Below are positions 1-10,305 of a DNA stretch of 64,000 nucleotides, in pieces (within the stretch, counting starts at the first letter, position 1; every line of letters begins with the position of its first letter). The DNA is taken from NCBI RefSeq assembly GCF_021155775.2, contig NC_060235.2:23445598-23509597 (forward strand). Reading direction: 5' to 3'. Source of the DNA: Neodiprion pinetum (lineage: Eukaryota > Arthropoda > Insecta > Hymenoptera > Diprionidae). The translations under genes and the position numbers were made by a program. A model generated the notes under the pieces. It saw nothing but the letters and a program-made list of their open reading frames with translations. It made no database searches and was not told the DNA's origin.

Positions 1-1592
1 GTTCGTATAGTACAGAGGAGCTAGCGATTAGCCCTAAAAGAATTACAAATTAGAAATGAATCTGCAAGTCGACTCATTGTTAATATGATTTTGACAAACC
101 TTTTACAAAAAAAAAAATTCATTTCTGTCTAAAACATTTTTATCGAAGGTATTCTAATGAAATCAAAATTCACTCACATCAACAAAGACCGATTGTTAAT
201 ATCAATCCATTAGATTTTCATAAGTATCCCGAAAACACAGATATATTAATCAGATTTTTTATCTTCTAATTTTCGATCCCTACCATCGTTGTAATAACTT
301 CTATGACGAAGTGGAAAAATAAATTATCGATAATTCTAGAGAGGTTTGCTCTGTTGAAAGTTTGAAAAACCGCCAGGGTACCGTTTGCGAAACATCTAAA
401 TACCTCCAATTAGTCGTCCAATAAATCATTATTCATAAAAACAGTACTGAAAACGAAATAGGGACATTAAGGTGATGTGATACTCCTTTTTCAGTAACAA
501 AAACTGTTATCCGAATTCCTCGGAGACGATTAATCTTTCGGATAAAAGACCAGAACAGTCAACTGCGGAAATTTTTGGCTCAGTTTCCTGTTGATTGGTG
601 AACGATTAATTGGACCACGATACAAAAACATAAACTAATATATACATAAGTCCGTAAGGGTTACACATAAAGATAAATAAAAAATATTTGAATAATTGGT
701 GGCGACCTCTCAATATTTTCTCACTTCCTCCAGATCTTACGACAATTTTTTTTCAGTATTTATCAAAAATTTTTCGTGTCGCACATTAAAAAAAAAAGTT
801 CAAAAATGAACCACCCTAATACACGTACTAAAACCAGAATGTAATTGCATGAAAATTTTATTCTTTGAGCTGTCAATATTTACTACTTTTGAGTTGTGTT
901 ATTCCACTCGGTAAAAATTGAAATGCATTAACGTAGAATCCACAAGATACATTGTTGTCATTTTGTTGAAGCATGTCACAAATCTCAATTTATTATTTTT
1001 GCTGTACACCACATTTACAGCAATTGGGCCGATTCTTTGTTGTGAATTAATCGTATTTCGTATCTCGAATGGATAAAAATATTTAGATTTTTAGCTCAAC
1101 TGTTGTTTATGAAGTTATTGTTATTAATTGCTATACAGGGTGTCCTATTGTTAACAAACCAGCAGAATATCTAAGAAATAAGCAGCTTTGTAGAAACTAA
1201 TTTGAATTATTTCGTACAAAATCTTCATCTGAGATGTTTCTATTTGTGCTTGACATTTTTTTTTTTGATCATGACATTAAATTTCAAATTAAAAAATAAT
1301 TGAGCTCTAATAGCTGGCGAGATTGTATAGCAAGAATCTTTTCGTCTTTAAAGCAGCGAAGCTAACTTACAATATTTATTTATTCATTCGTTCAGCCTCT
1401 TTTTCATTTTTTGCCTTCACACTTGACACTATTTGTCAATTTGTCTCTACAACGGCGAACGTTTAAAATAGTTGGGCATATTCTTGAGTGAAATCAATTT
1501 GGACTCTTAAGAAAAATAAAAAACAACAATGTTTTGCATAGGGCGGAAAATATTAATATATTAGAAAGAAGCAAACAGTGTAATGTACTTAC
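1..1592. other. AT-rich non-coding stretch, no gene seen
   Basis: No convincing gene is visible. The stretch is AT-rich with short A and T runs and a few isolated acceptor-like pyrimidine tracts (for example before 499 and 734) that lack matching donors. The decamer CAGGGTGTCC at 1136-1145, preceded by TA, is a common start of arthropod DNA-transposon ends, but I could not find a partner end. Confidence 0.5.
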
Positions 1593-1654
1593 CTTCCAAT
1601 CGATTGAACGTTAAATGACTTTTGCGGATATATGAGTAGGCATTGTTCCAATTA
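1593..1654 (-). CDS. Candidate 62-nt internal exon
   Basis: On the minus strand a pyrimidine-rich acceptor (TCCCTTTTCTGCTGCTAAAG) is followed by 62 nt and a near-consensus donor, GGAAG|GTAAGTAC. One frame is open (one leading nt, 20 codons, one trailing nt) and contains NAYSYIRKSHLTFNRLE; the other two frames stop. I do not recognise the peptide. A 20-codon open frame is easily met by chance, so the evidence is mainly the quality of the splice pair. It could equally be an untranslated exon or a false pair. Confidence 0.25.
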
Positions 1655-3915
1655 CTTTAGCAGCAGAAAAGGGATTACATCCGCGGCCGAAAAAGAAACG
1701 CGATCGCAATGAAATCTGCAGAGCTTCCCTCCACCTCTGGTAAACACGAGGCAAGTTTAACCATGAAATACATGGATCCTCTCGGTGTATACACACACAC
1801 ACACACAGCCGTTTCACCCTCATTTCTAACAACCGGGTATACAAAAAGAGGATGAGCTCATTTATTAGCTCGAGGTACGGGTGACGTAAACAAATTGTTA
1901 GCCGACACATGTTGTTGCTCAGGGATTGATACGGCCTGCGAGTTAATAAGCGCAATCCACCCACGCCTATACATACTCAATCACTTCGGTCGATCGAGTG
2001 CACCGAGGAAATATCTATATGCAACAAGTTGTAAAACTATGGCTAACTGAGATTCAAACTTTTAAAGGGAATACCGCTGGGATTCGAGAAATGAGCTCGG
2101 CGACTGGTCTGTTTCTTGATCTGTGAAGCGCAATGGCTGAACACTTGTCTGGCAAAGCAACCCTCTCTTTGTTAACTTTCGAGCACCTAATACATTTCCT
2201 ACGTGTCAAAGTGACAAGAATGCAATACAGAGAACAACGATCATACGGGCACAAGGAAATAATTGACTCAAACCGTCGTCTATACACCTAAAGTCTCTTG
2301 AACTTCTCAAAAAGCGATCGTAGGCGCTGAATACCCCAATATAACTGTTTGTTTTTTCTCAATGTACGATATACCTAGTTCTTCGCTAAAAGCAAGCAAC
2401 TTATCCAAGAAAAACTTCATTTTTAATTGCTATTTTTGATGTTCTAAATAATTGGCATAGTGAGAATAATGACTAGTGGTCCTTGCTGTAGTGGAAAACG
2501 ATAGAACTATTTGATTAATACTGAAAATGATCAATTTTTTGATTGAAACACTTTGAAATCGGTCAAGATATACTTCGTTCGCATTATTCAATCCAAAATA
2601 TAACTCTAGTTAGGATCCGTTATTACACAAAAAAGTACTAACACCCAATGGGAGCAAACAAAACTTTTTTCAAAAGTTGCTTATGCTCATACAATGGTAC
2701 GGATATGTCAGATTCGTCCGTGGAAGCGATAGTGACCCAGGAATTGTAGCCAATTGATATAAACCTGATCTGCAAAATGTTCGCTACACCAAATCCAAAT
2801 GTTTACTGTTTAATCAAGTCTGTGTCTAGTTCCAATGGAGCTTCGACTCACATATTATTTATCTATTTATTCCGTACGTAACCATCACTATACTTTGTAA
2901 TCAAAACCATGTCCATTCCAATTGACAGAGTGACCTGAATTGCGATTTTTTTTTTATTTTTCAACTTTTATTTTAGCTCGCACCCAGCTTTAGGTTTGGC
3001 GTTTAAGGGAGATATCGCCTCATTACCGATGGAAAGTCAGGAGCGATGGAGATATCAGTTTCTTGGCAGGACTTAGCTATCGGGTGACGTTTTCCAAGGG
3101 GGTTGTCTGCGAAAACATCCATCACCCGTAACCGTCGAAGCGATGGCCTCGACTGCATGATTTCTCCCCAACCCAGTTTCGCTTTGATCATTTTTTTACA
3201 TGTCGTATCGATATGTGGAGGTGGTAGAGGAACGGTTCGTGCGGTGGTCTTGATGGACCATTATTGAATATCGCACGTTCAAGTTGAAAACGATTCACAC
3301 GACGTGTGTATGCCGATGCAGAGGTACCGTAAAGATATTTCTCATGCTTGAGATAAGGCAGTTTCTCAATACAGAGACATCTTGGATGCATTATGCGGAA
3401 AATGCAGTTTCTTTGCAAAGCAAAGGAACGAGCTGTATTCGGTGAAGTGTGCTTTTGAACTAGAGTGAAAAGCTTTGTTCAATTGTGCAACAGTCTTGTT
3501 ACTTTTTTTTTTCGCAAATGTCTGTCGTTTGGTTTGAGTTCTTTATCAGTTCGAAGAAAGTCAGGATATTGAAATGCCTTTGGGTCATATATTATTCCAT
3601 TATTCTGTACTGTATCTGTAACCAAACTTTCGGTCATGTATTATTCCACCCTTGGAACTATGATATAACTTGTGTGTTTCATTTATCTCGGTTTCTTTCA
3701 TCGCACCCGTAGCGTGCTTGTCAAACGTATGAAAATTGGCCGTACATGTGGGGAACGGAGTTCAGTTTTCAGAAATATGATTATATCTATTTTGTGTACT
3801 GACGTTTACAACCATATTAAAGCCATACTGCTTGTATGCTCTACGTCCTCACTGCAACGACAAGTATTATAATTTTATAATCGTATGCGACTGGAACAAA
3901 AATATTCAATCTCAG
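1655..3915. other. Non-coding stretch with one strong acceptor
   Basis: No gene is supported. A long T-rich tract ends in TTTTATTTTAG at 2976. It is followed by a more GC-balanced patch (2977-3190) that is open in one plus frame for 33 codons and in one minus frame for 62 codons. Both frames lack a donor and neither resembles a known protein. This could be a decayed exon or repeat. Confidence 0.35.
1791..1807. repeat. (AC)n microsatellite
   Basis: Uninterrupted AC dinucleotide run of about eight units, directly visible. Confidence 0.95.
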
Positions 3916-4083
3916 TATACATACATACGATATATCAAATTGACGTGCGATTTAGAGAAATTTGTGGCACAATTTGAGCAAGTCGTTTCGTATGAAGCAG
4001 TATACGAGGATTGTGATGAATGGAAGGTACGAAGGTTCCTGAAAGGTGATATTCACCGAGAACTGAAGCATCATAAATCCTAG
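3916..4083 (+). CDS. Weak candidate terminal exon (55 codons)
   Basis: An AG at 3914-3915 after ATTCAATCTCAG is followed in phase 0 by 55 open codons and a TAG. The frame includes the acidic stretch EQVVSYEAVYEDCDEWK; a possible donor, AAG|GTACGA, lies directly after that lysine. The polypyrimidine tract is short. No family is recognised. Chance is a serious alternative. Confidence 0.15.
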   Translation, partial: YTYIRYIKLTCDLEKFVAQFEQVVSYEAVYEDCDEWKVRRFLKGDIHRELKHHKS

Positions 4084-5320
4084 GATCGTGACAGTTTGAA
4101 TTAACGCGAATCGTGCAGAAAGGAGTAGAATCGTAGGTACGTCAATTCACTCCAGTTATAACATTCGTACTCGGTACATTAAAACGTGATACGCAGCATA
4201 TGCGTAATGAACAAATACTGCGATTAAAAGACTATTTCTTATGCTCGTTTCCGGCATGGGTATTAAAGTGATAACTTTAATCACAGGGCAAGTTATTTCA
4301 CGTTTGCTTGTTACTAAAAATAAAAATTGATATCGAACTTTCACAAACATCTTGATTGTTTCGTTGAAAAAATATATTCTTTAAACTTCTAAGTAGATAA
4401 TTCTTACCATAATATTTAGTAAGAATCATCCCTTTTGAATTTTTTGCTAGATTTAAATTAAATACTATTTACAAATTTCACTTAGCCATCACATACCACA
4501 CCTATTTTTTTGGGACATACTTTCTGCTATAAAATACTACAAAACACAACGGCAACGTATTAATTACTTGTGTAGCGGGTTGTGGCGAGATAATTACATT
4601 GAATATGTCTCATTCATTAGCGTTGCCTCTGGGGGGAGATCTGTACGTACGTGTATGAGTTGAATAACGAAAATTGCTCTATCTGACTCAGTCGAACCCA
4701 TATAATTTTACGTCAGTGGATAATTGAAAATTCACACACTAGAATTTCGCTAGTACTAACGAATTCCAATTTACAGAATTGAATGCGTCAAAAAATGCAT
4801 GATTCAGGTATATGCTACGAAATAACAGTATAATGGGTATCATAGTTGAAGAGAAGTGTATGTATTACTGAAATTATAAGAAAGTGGGATGAAGAAACAG
4901 TTTGGTGAAATTGAAGTTGTCAACACTACATCTTTTGAAAATTGACTCATTGATCTGGTTATTTAATTTACTGCATTCTCTATTTAATTTTGTCCCGTTA
5001 ACATCAATTAATGATCGCAACAGTTACGACAAACCATAGTACGAGTAACCGCATTTAAAGAGAACTTTAACACGTTAGATCATCCGGTTACAGCTACAAA
5101 ATTCATTTTCATCCTGTCCTCATGACAATAATTTTCAGTTGTGGTAATAATTAAAATATTTCCAAGGACTTTAGAGTAAAAATAATATTTCATTCGGACG
5201 TCGCATATTCTGAGTCAGTAAGTGTTTCACGAAACAGATTTGGTGCGAATCTAGAAAATATCACATTTTCTGGAATAAAATGTACAGTTGTTAAGATAAA
5301 GTATCGAATGAAACATTAAA
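4084..5320. other. Non-coding stretch, nothing specific seen
   Basis: AT-rich sequence without a supported gene, RNA or long repeat. TCA|GTAAGTG at 5217-5226 is donor-like, but its nearest upstream acceptor is weak. Confidence 0.5.
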
Positions 5321-5538
5321 TTGAGAATATGTAAATTTGAACAACTGGTGAATTTGAAAAATTAACGACGGAGCCAGGAATCGAACCTGGAATCTAGCGA
5401 TGCTTTACCGGAGACTTACTCCACTAGACCACCTAGCCTAGGGCCGCCCTGGGCTATATCGCTAGATTCCAGGTTCGATTCCTGGCTCCGTCGTTAATTT
5501 TTCAAATTCACCAGTTGTTCAAATTTACATATTCTCAA
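5321..5538. repeat. Perfect 81-bp foldback (inverted repeat) with 56-bp loop
   Basis: Positions 5321-5401 and 5458-5538 are exact reverse complements over 81 bp with no mismatch, separated by a 56-bp loop. Transcription of either strand would give a long, fully paired hairpin. The inner ends of both arms carry a complete tRNA-type T-arm and internal B box (GGTTCGATTCC) in opposite orientations; the loop carries a box A-like TGGTCTAGTGG on the minus strand. Perfect arm identity suggests recent formation or ongoing gene conversion. No target-site duplication is evident outside the arms. It may be a foldback mobile element or an inverted partial duplication of a tRNA-derived sequence. Confidence 0.93.
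5366..5438 (-). other. tRNA-like / tRNA-derived sequence (not a functional tRNA)
   Basis: Read on the minus strand, 73 nt carry a box A-like TGGTCTAGTGG at tRNA positions 8-18 and a perfect T-arm (CCAGG-TTCGATT-CCTGG) at positions 49-65, followed by seven acceptor-side bases and a G discriminator. That is the exact tRNA length with correct box spacing. However, the 5' seven bases (GGCTAGG) do not pair with the 3' seven (CTCCGTC), and the anticodon stem does not form. So I read it as a tRNA-derived SINE head or pseudogene with potentially intact RNA polymerase III internal promoter boxes, not a working tRNA. Confidence 0.55.
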
Positions 5539-7377
5539 CAAAAAATCTCTCGTAGATTAATGATTTGCACACCCGCATCTCATTTATTAGACGGCATTGC
5601 TGTCTTATGGGCTTCTCATCGGAAGCAAAGGATTGAAAGGGGTAAACATAAACATCTACACACTACAGTCTCCTTACATCGTGCATGCAGAGAAGAAATT
5701 CTTACTGAAACATTAAATTGGTTGAATTGCGGTATACGTAATAGAATAATGTATGTTTTCACCCATGACACATAATTTTTTTTCGCGGTGGTCGATCACC
5801 GTTTGCTTTAATTCTGGTAATAATAGTTTTAGTAATATCCATTTTATACAACTAATCAAATGCTCCAAATAAAAATCTCGTATTATTGTTCATCCATGAA
5901 AATATACCGGACCCGAAAAACGACGCTGATTATGCTTGAATTTTTATATTTAATAAAGCTAACCCTCGTCTTACAAGAATAACCCTGTCTTCTCTGATTT
6001 CAATTCTTTTCTACGATAAAAACTTGATATTAGATTTCATAACAAGTTCAGAGTCACTCTGTCTACAGGCATTCGCGAAATTTCGTTCCACGGGCGAATT
6101 CGCCCCATATTTCCGCTCTGGATAATTGAAGTTTGTGCGGATTATTGATTTGTTGCGGTTGAAGAATTACCATTGTCAATCCCACCGTGTTCGCCGTTCA
6201 CATGAAAACCAAAATCAGGTATTCGTAAATTGTCAAGAAATTGCGTATTTTGCGAATTGACGCGTGTCATTTGACGAAAAAGCTGCGCTGACGATAAAAA
6301 CTTGACGGAAGTTGTGATCCGTTTTGGAATCGCTTGATGTTGCTTATTTTCGCGTTACACCATTACACGTATAAGCTTTGGTTCTGCCAAACATTTTGCG
6401 ACGCATCACTTTAGCCCAGGGCTTTTCAAAACCCTGAAAGCTTGCCACTGCGAACCCGATTCGCTGACCTGTTTCTACGACCTCAAAACCTCAGGCCCAT
6501 TAGCATTGCAAGCGCCGTCTCTAAATTGCCCAAAGCGGTGGCCTAGCCTCAGATTAACCAGTTCATCTCGAACTCTGATCTCTTGGACGACTTTCAATCT
6601 CGGTTTGCGAAGCACACACACCAGCATACATAACAAAAGTTATCGAAGCAGTATTGTGTTAGTAGTAATTGCGTTGATTTTCGTTTCATTGAAATAATGG
6701 AAAGCTGTGGTCCTGGTTTCGTTCACAGTTAGCTCGGGTCCGTGCTTTACGTGATTAGACCGAAGTTGGAGCAGACCCTTTTCAACTATTCATCAGGGTT
6801 CACCGCTCTATCCTCCAAGTTTTTCACTGGTGTTTGGATCCAAGATTTTTCCGAGATGTCTTGAATTCCGCAAAAGTCGTCTCTCTGTTTCAAATACGTT
6901 GATTTACGTACGAACTACTTCATTTTTATGAAACAAACGCGACAATGACTCGTATCAATAAAGACCTGCGAAACGGACATGCTTAGTAGACCCGCCATTA
7001 ACTCCAAGAACGTGTGGCACGAGTAATTAATTATAGGGTGATTATTGCTGTCAATAGCACAGTTTCTGGTTATTGAAGCATTAAATTAGTTTCTTTGGTT
7101 TGGTACGTTTTTTCAGTTGAAGAAGGTCCTAATAGCAAGTCATTGTTGCGCTAGCCTAGAATAATTGCAAGAATCACTAGAAATTACTGTGGAAGTGATT
7201 ATTATCAGAGAGAATAGTAACTCATACTACACTAGTCATCAAAATTAATAGGCAGACTATTTTCACTGTGAAAATCAGTAATTTAAAAGCAGTAAAACTC
7301 TGAGAAAATTCGCGTAAAAAATTTGTCAAAGTAGCATGTTGCAGCTTAGAACATCAGCTTCAAAATTCTTTCCACAG
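5539..7377. other. Non-coding stretch, nothing firmly supported
   Basis: There is no convincing gene. Directly after the foldback an open plus frame runs to 5775, but it shares its first codons with the foldback arm and has no recognisable homology. An acceptor-like CTCTGTCTACAG ends at 6068 and is followed by short open frames without a donor. Confidence 0.4.
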
Positions 7378-7717
7378 ATTTCGTGTGCATCGGTTTGCTT
7401 CCAAGTTATGCCACTTTGAAGCGACACAGATCAAATTTTCAAATCGAACTTCGAAGCTAGAGTGCTGTACGGAACACGGTAATTGTTCTGACATAACCAA
7501 CGTTGTTTCAAATTTGTTGTGCGTTTTTTTGTCGCGTAACCTTTCTAATCATATACCCAAAAATCAAATCCATTTACTTTCACTTGAAAATCATCAATTT
7601 AAACTTGAAGTTTCCCTGGACGCAGCTTGCGTAAAAATGATTTCCGAGAAAATTTTTCAAACTGAGAGCCGACTCGTTCGATACAAACGTGAAGTCAAAA
7701 GTTTGTCCAGAAACTAG
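7378..7717 (+). CDS. Candidate exon: strong acceptor plus 112-codon frame
   Basis: The acceptor AAATTCTTTCCACAG|ATTTCG is strong. After one leading nt the plus frame stays open to a stop ending at 7717. Within it the cysteine-bearing SKLECCTEHGNCSD is followed by a plausible donor, CACG|GTAATT (exon end 7478), so a 101-nt exon is the alternative to a terminal exon. No family is recognised. A frame this long is not rare by chance in this sequence. Confidence 0.2.
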
Positions 7718-7814
7718 CTGGCGTTCGAAACAAGTAATATCTGACACCGGATTCTCAGTTGAACGATGTAACCGGTGTTACCATCTTTGCGAGTTGCTGC
7801 TCAGGTCATTCTCG

Positions 7815-7885
7815 ATGCGTCGTTGGGGATTTGAACCCAAGTCCTTTCGTTCCGTATTTCCACACGCTATCGCAAAGCTTCTATA
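7815..7885 (-). other. Degenerate tRNA-derived remnant
   Basis: On the minus strand a B-box-like GGTTCAAATCC (complement of 7827-7837) lies downstream of a poor box A-like segment at tRNA-like spacing. T-stem pairing is imperfect and the acceptor ends do not pair. This resembles an old tRNA-derived SINE head. It could be a coincidental B-box match. Confidence 0.22.
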
Positions 7886-8341
7886 GGCAACTGAGTTCCT
7901 TCTCTTCTCGGAGTTTGTGCTGACTCGGCTTGTATATGATAGCTCATTTCGATCGGAAATAAGCGTTCTGCAAATTGTCCGAAGGCAAATGTATTTTGTA
8001 ACAAAAACTTTCAATTACGGAAAATGGTATCAGATTATCATTATTCAATAGAGACCTCAGTAAGGAACATCTGATTAATGCAATTAAAAAATTTTCGCAA
8101 GTGATTTGCAAAGAATCAAATCGCGGGCCCAAACGGCTTTACGTATAGATAGAAACTGTTGAAAATATACAGAAGACAAAAGCTTGAAAATCTGAATGAA
8201 AACTTTTTTCTGTACTGATAATTAATGGGAATTCACGGGATGTCAAAAATTTTCAAGATTTCACAAACTGTTGTACATCGGACATAAGAGAGGTTCATCC
8301 CTCGAATAGATCAGTAAAACTTCATGTTTCAAATTCATCTA

Positions 8342-8780
8342 CCATTTTTAACGATAATGAGCCTACCTGATTTCCTTATTTTGCGGATCATTTATTTCGA
8401 CCACTTTATTCATGTAATGAGAGTCCGCGGCTGTGACTGACAATCTGCCTTACTTGAAAAATGATAACAATTAACAATTGGAATTTGATATTCCAATTTA
8501 ATTCGCCATTTCCAACGATAAGTAGGTGTTTTTGATTTTTTCTTTACTTTACTCTTGTGAATTCGTATCCGCGGCTGAAACCGAAAATCTACCTTGCTTT
8601 TAAAACAATAATCGGATAATTAAGCTTCACATTCGGTTTAATCCCCCATTTCCCACGACAATTAGCGTTTCCCGATTCTTTGAAAAATTTGTTTCGACTA
8701 CTTTACTCGTGTAGTTCGAATCCGCCGCTGGGGATAAGAATCTACCTTACTTGAAAAATAATAACAATCGAACCGAGGCG
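8342..8780. repeat. Degenerate tandem repeat, three copies of about 140-165 bp
   Basis: Three successive blocks begin with CCATTT and an ACGA-containing motif at 8342, 8506 and 8646. In each block these are followed, in the same order, by a T-rich segment ending in a CTTTA..C-TGT motif, a CCGC-GCTG core (GTCCGCGGCTG, ATCCGCGGCTG, ATCCGCCGCTG), a CTACCTT-like motif and an A-rich AATAAT/AATGATAAC segment. Spacing of about 164 and 140 bp shows indel divergence. Copies are strongly diverged, so the array is old. No coding frame is shared between copies. Confidence 0.75.
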
Positions 8781-9924
8781 TCAACCACTTCGGAAAATGG
8801 CGTTCACCGAACTTGACGGTATCCTATGAAAACTTGCGTCAAATAACTAACTCGGGTTGTTCGAACGCCATAACAATACACACGTACCACAAATTGACTT
8901 CCAAGGGTCTTGTGATTCTATCTTCAGATCCCAAGTACACACAACATACCTATACGTCAGTTATTGCGCGTTCGTTTTTGGAGAGGCTGTTACCGCCCTC
9001 GTAATCCGCCGTTCCCATGTTTAGTTACGCGGGGAAATCGCCATATACCAAATGCACACTTCATACATAGAGGTACATAGATATGCATGCATATGTATAT
9101 CCACGATATGTGCCCGAGGTCGGTTTATGGAATGTACAAGATACCTTTTGTTCCATTTTCAGTCTAACTAACCCTGTATCCGAGAGTGATTTTCTAATCT
9201 GTTGCGCAATCTTTTTACGCACCCTGCACAAGGTGCATTCCGAATGAAAAAAATTCTTTCAGATTTGATTTAAAATCTATAAATCTATATGCTTCTCTTT
9301 TCACGCTATTTCCATATATTTTGTATACTACTAGGAGAAAAGCTGCCAACAGTTTCAAGTAATTTATGAAGTTATTTTGGCCCTCGAACTCCAAAAGCCT
9401 GTGTCCTAAATAACATTGCACATTCCCCTTCCAGCCCGACAGCCATGACTTGCCGAGGAAACGTATGTCAATATTTTCTTTGAAAAAAGTAGCCTTAATC
9501 CTTTAGATCTAATAATACAGACACTTGAACCGTTGGAAAGTTTTACTTAATTTTACGGATAACTTCATCGCATGTCTCTTGTGATAAGAATTAGAATACA
9601 TATAAGGTGATTATTAGATTATGTCTAATTGCCTTGTACATACCGAGTCATAAGCTATTGCAAATTATGAAGATTATAATGTTTTCTGATTTGAAAACAA
9701 ATGTTCGATACTTGACATTACTTTCTTGGTAAGCACTGATCAGTGGACTTTTAATTTAAAATGTTAGGTTTTGATAAGCATGATCAATCTTACTAGATTC
9801 CCAATCTCGAAAAACTTAGCTCTGAAAATATCACAGTATGTGAGTTTCCTAATTTTGATAACTTTTTTTTATTGTCTACTGATTTATGTTAAACCACGAT
9901 ACATAAAAAATTGTCGGAAATGTT

Positions 9925-10305
9925 TTGACAATTTATCGTACCGTCGCAGCTGAATATTTTAGTTTACGTTCGGTGGCATTCGAAATACAATGTTGCATAA
10001 ACAAAGCAGAACATATTTTTGAAATCTTGGTATTACTCGTATTTAGTGTGTTCGTTGACGGGTTTATCATTTTTCTTGTCAGAATTGACGATATTCTTAA
10101 AGATTCTGAAAATGAATCGAACGTAGCCCGTCATTTATACTCTAAAGCGCGCGTCAACTCACTGATTGTGAGCCGCAGAATTTGCGCATACCGTAGCATT
10201 CAAGAATCGATTCTCGAATTTCCTCAAACATCGGTGCCTGATTTTTGCGAATTTTTCAGACGTGTAGTTGAATCTTTCAAAAACCTCGAAAAAACTAATT
10301 ATTGA
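9925..10305 (+). CDS. Unassigned 126-codon open frame
   Basis: A plus frame is open for 126 codons. It contains a hydrophobic run (ILVLLVFSVFVDGFIIFLV) near residues 34-52 that could be a membrane segment, followed by a charged part. The initiator context is unremarkable, no strong acceptor or donor bounds it, and no homology is recognised. About this many codons can occur by chance, so I rate it low. Confidence 0.13.
   Translation: MTIYRTVAAEYFSLRSVAFEIQCCINKAEHIFEILVLLVFSVFVDGFIIFLVRIDDILKDSENESNVARHLYSKARVNSLIVSRRICAYRSIQESILEFPQTSVPDFCEFFRRVVESFKNLEKTNY

Noticed and set aside
1136..1145. CAGGGTGTCC after TA as a DNA-transposon end
   Set aside because: Short motif with no matching inverted end and no transposase frame; seen too often by chance.
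5366..5438. Functional tRNA gene
   Set aside because: Acceptor stem halves do not pair and the anticodon arm does not fold, despite intact T-arm and correct length.
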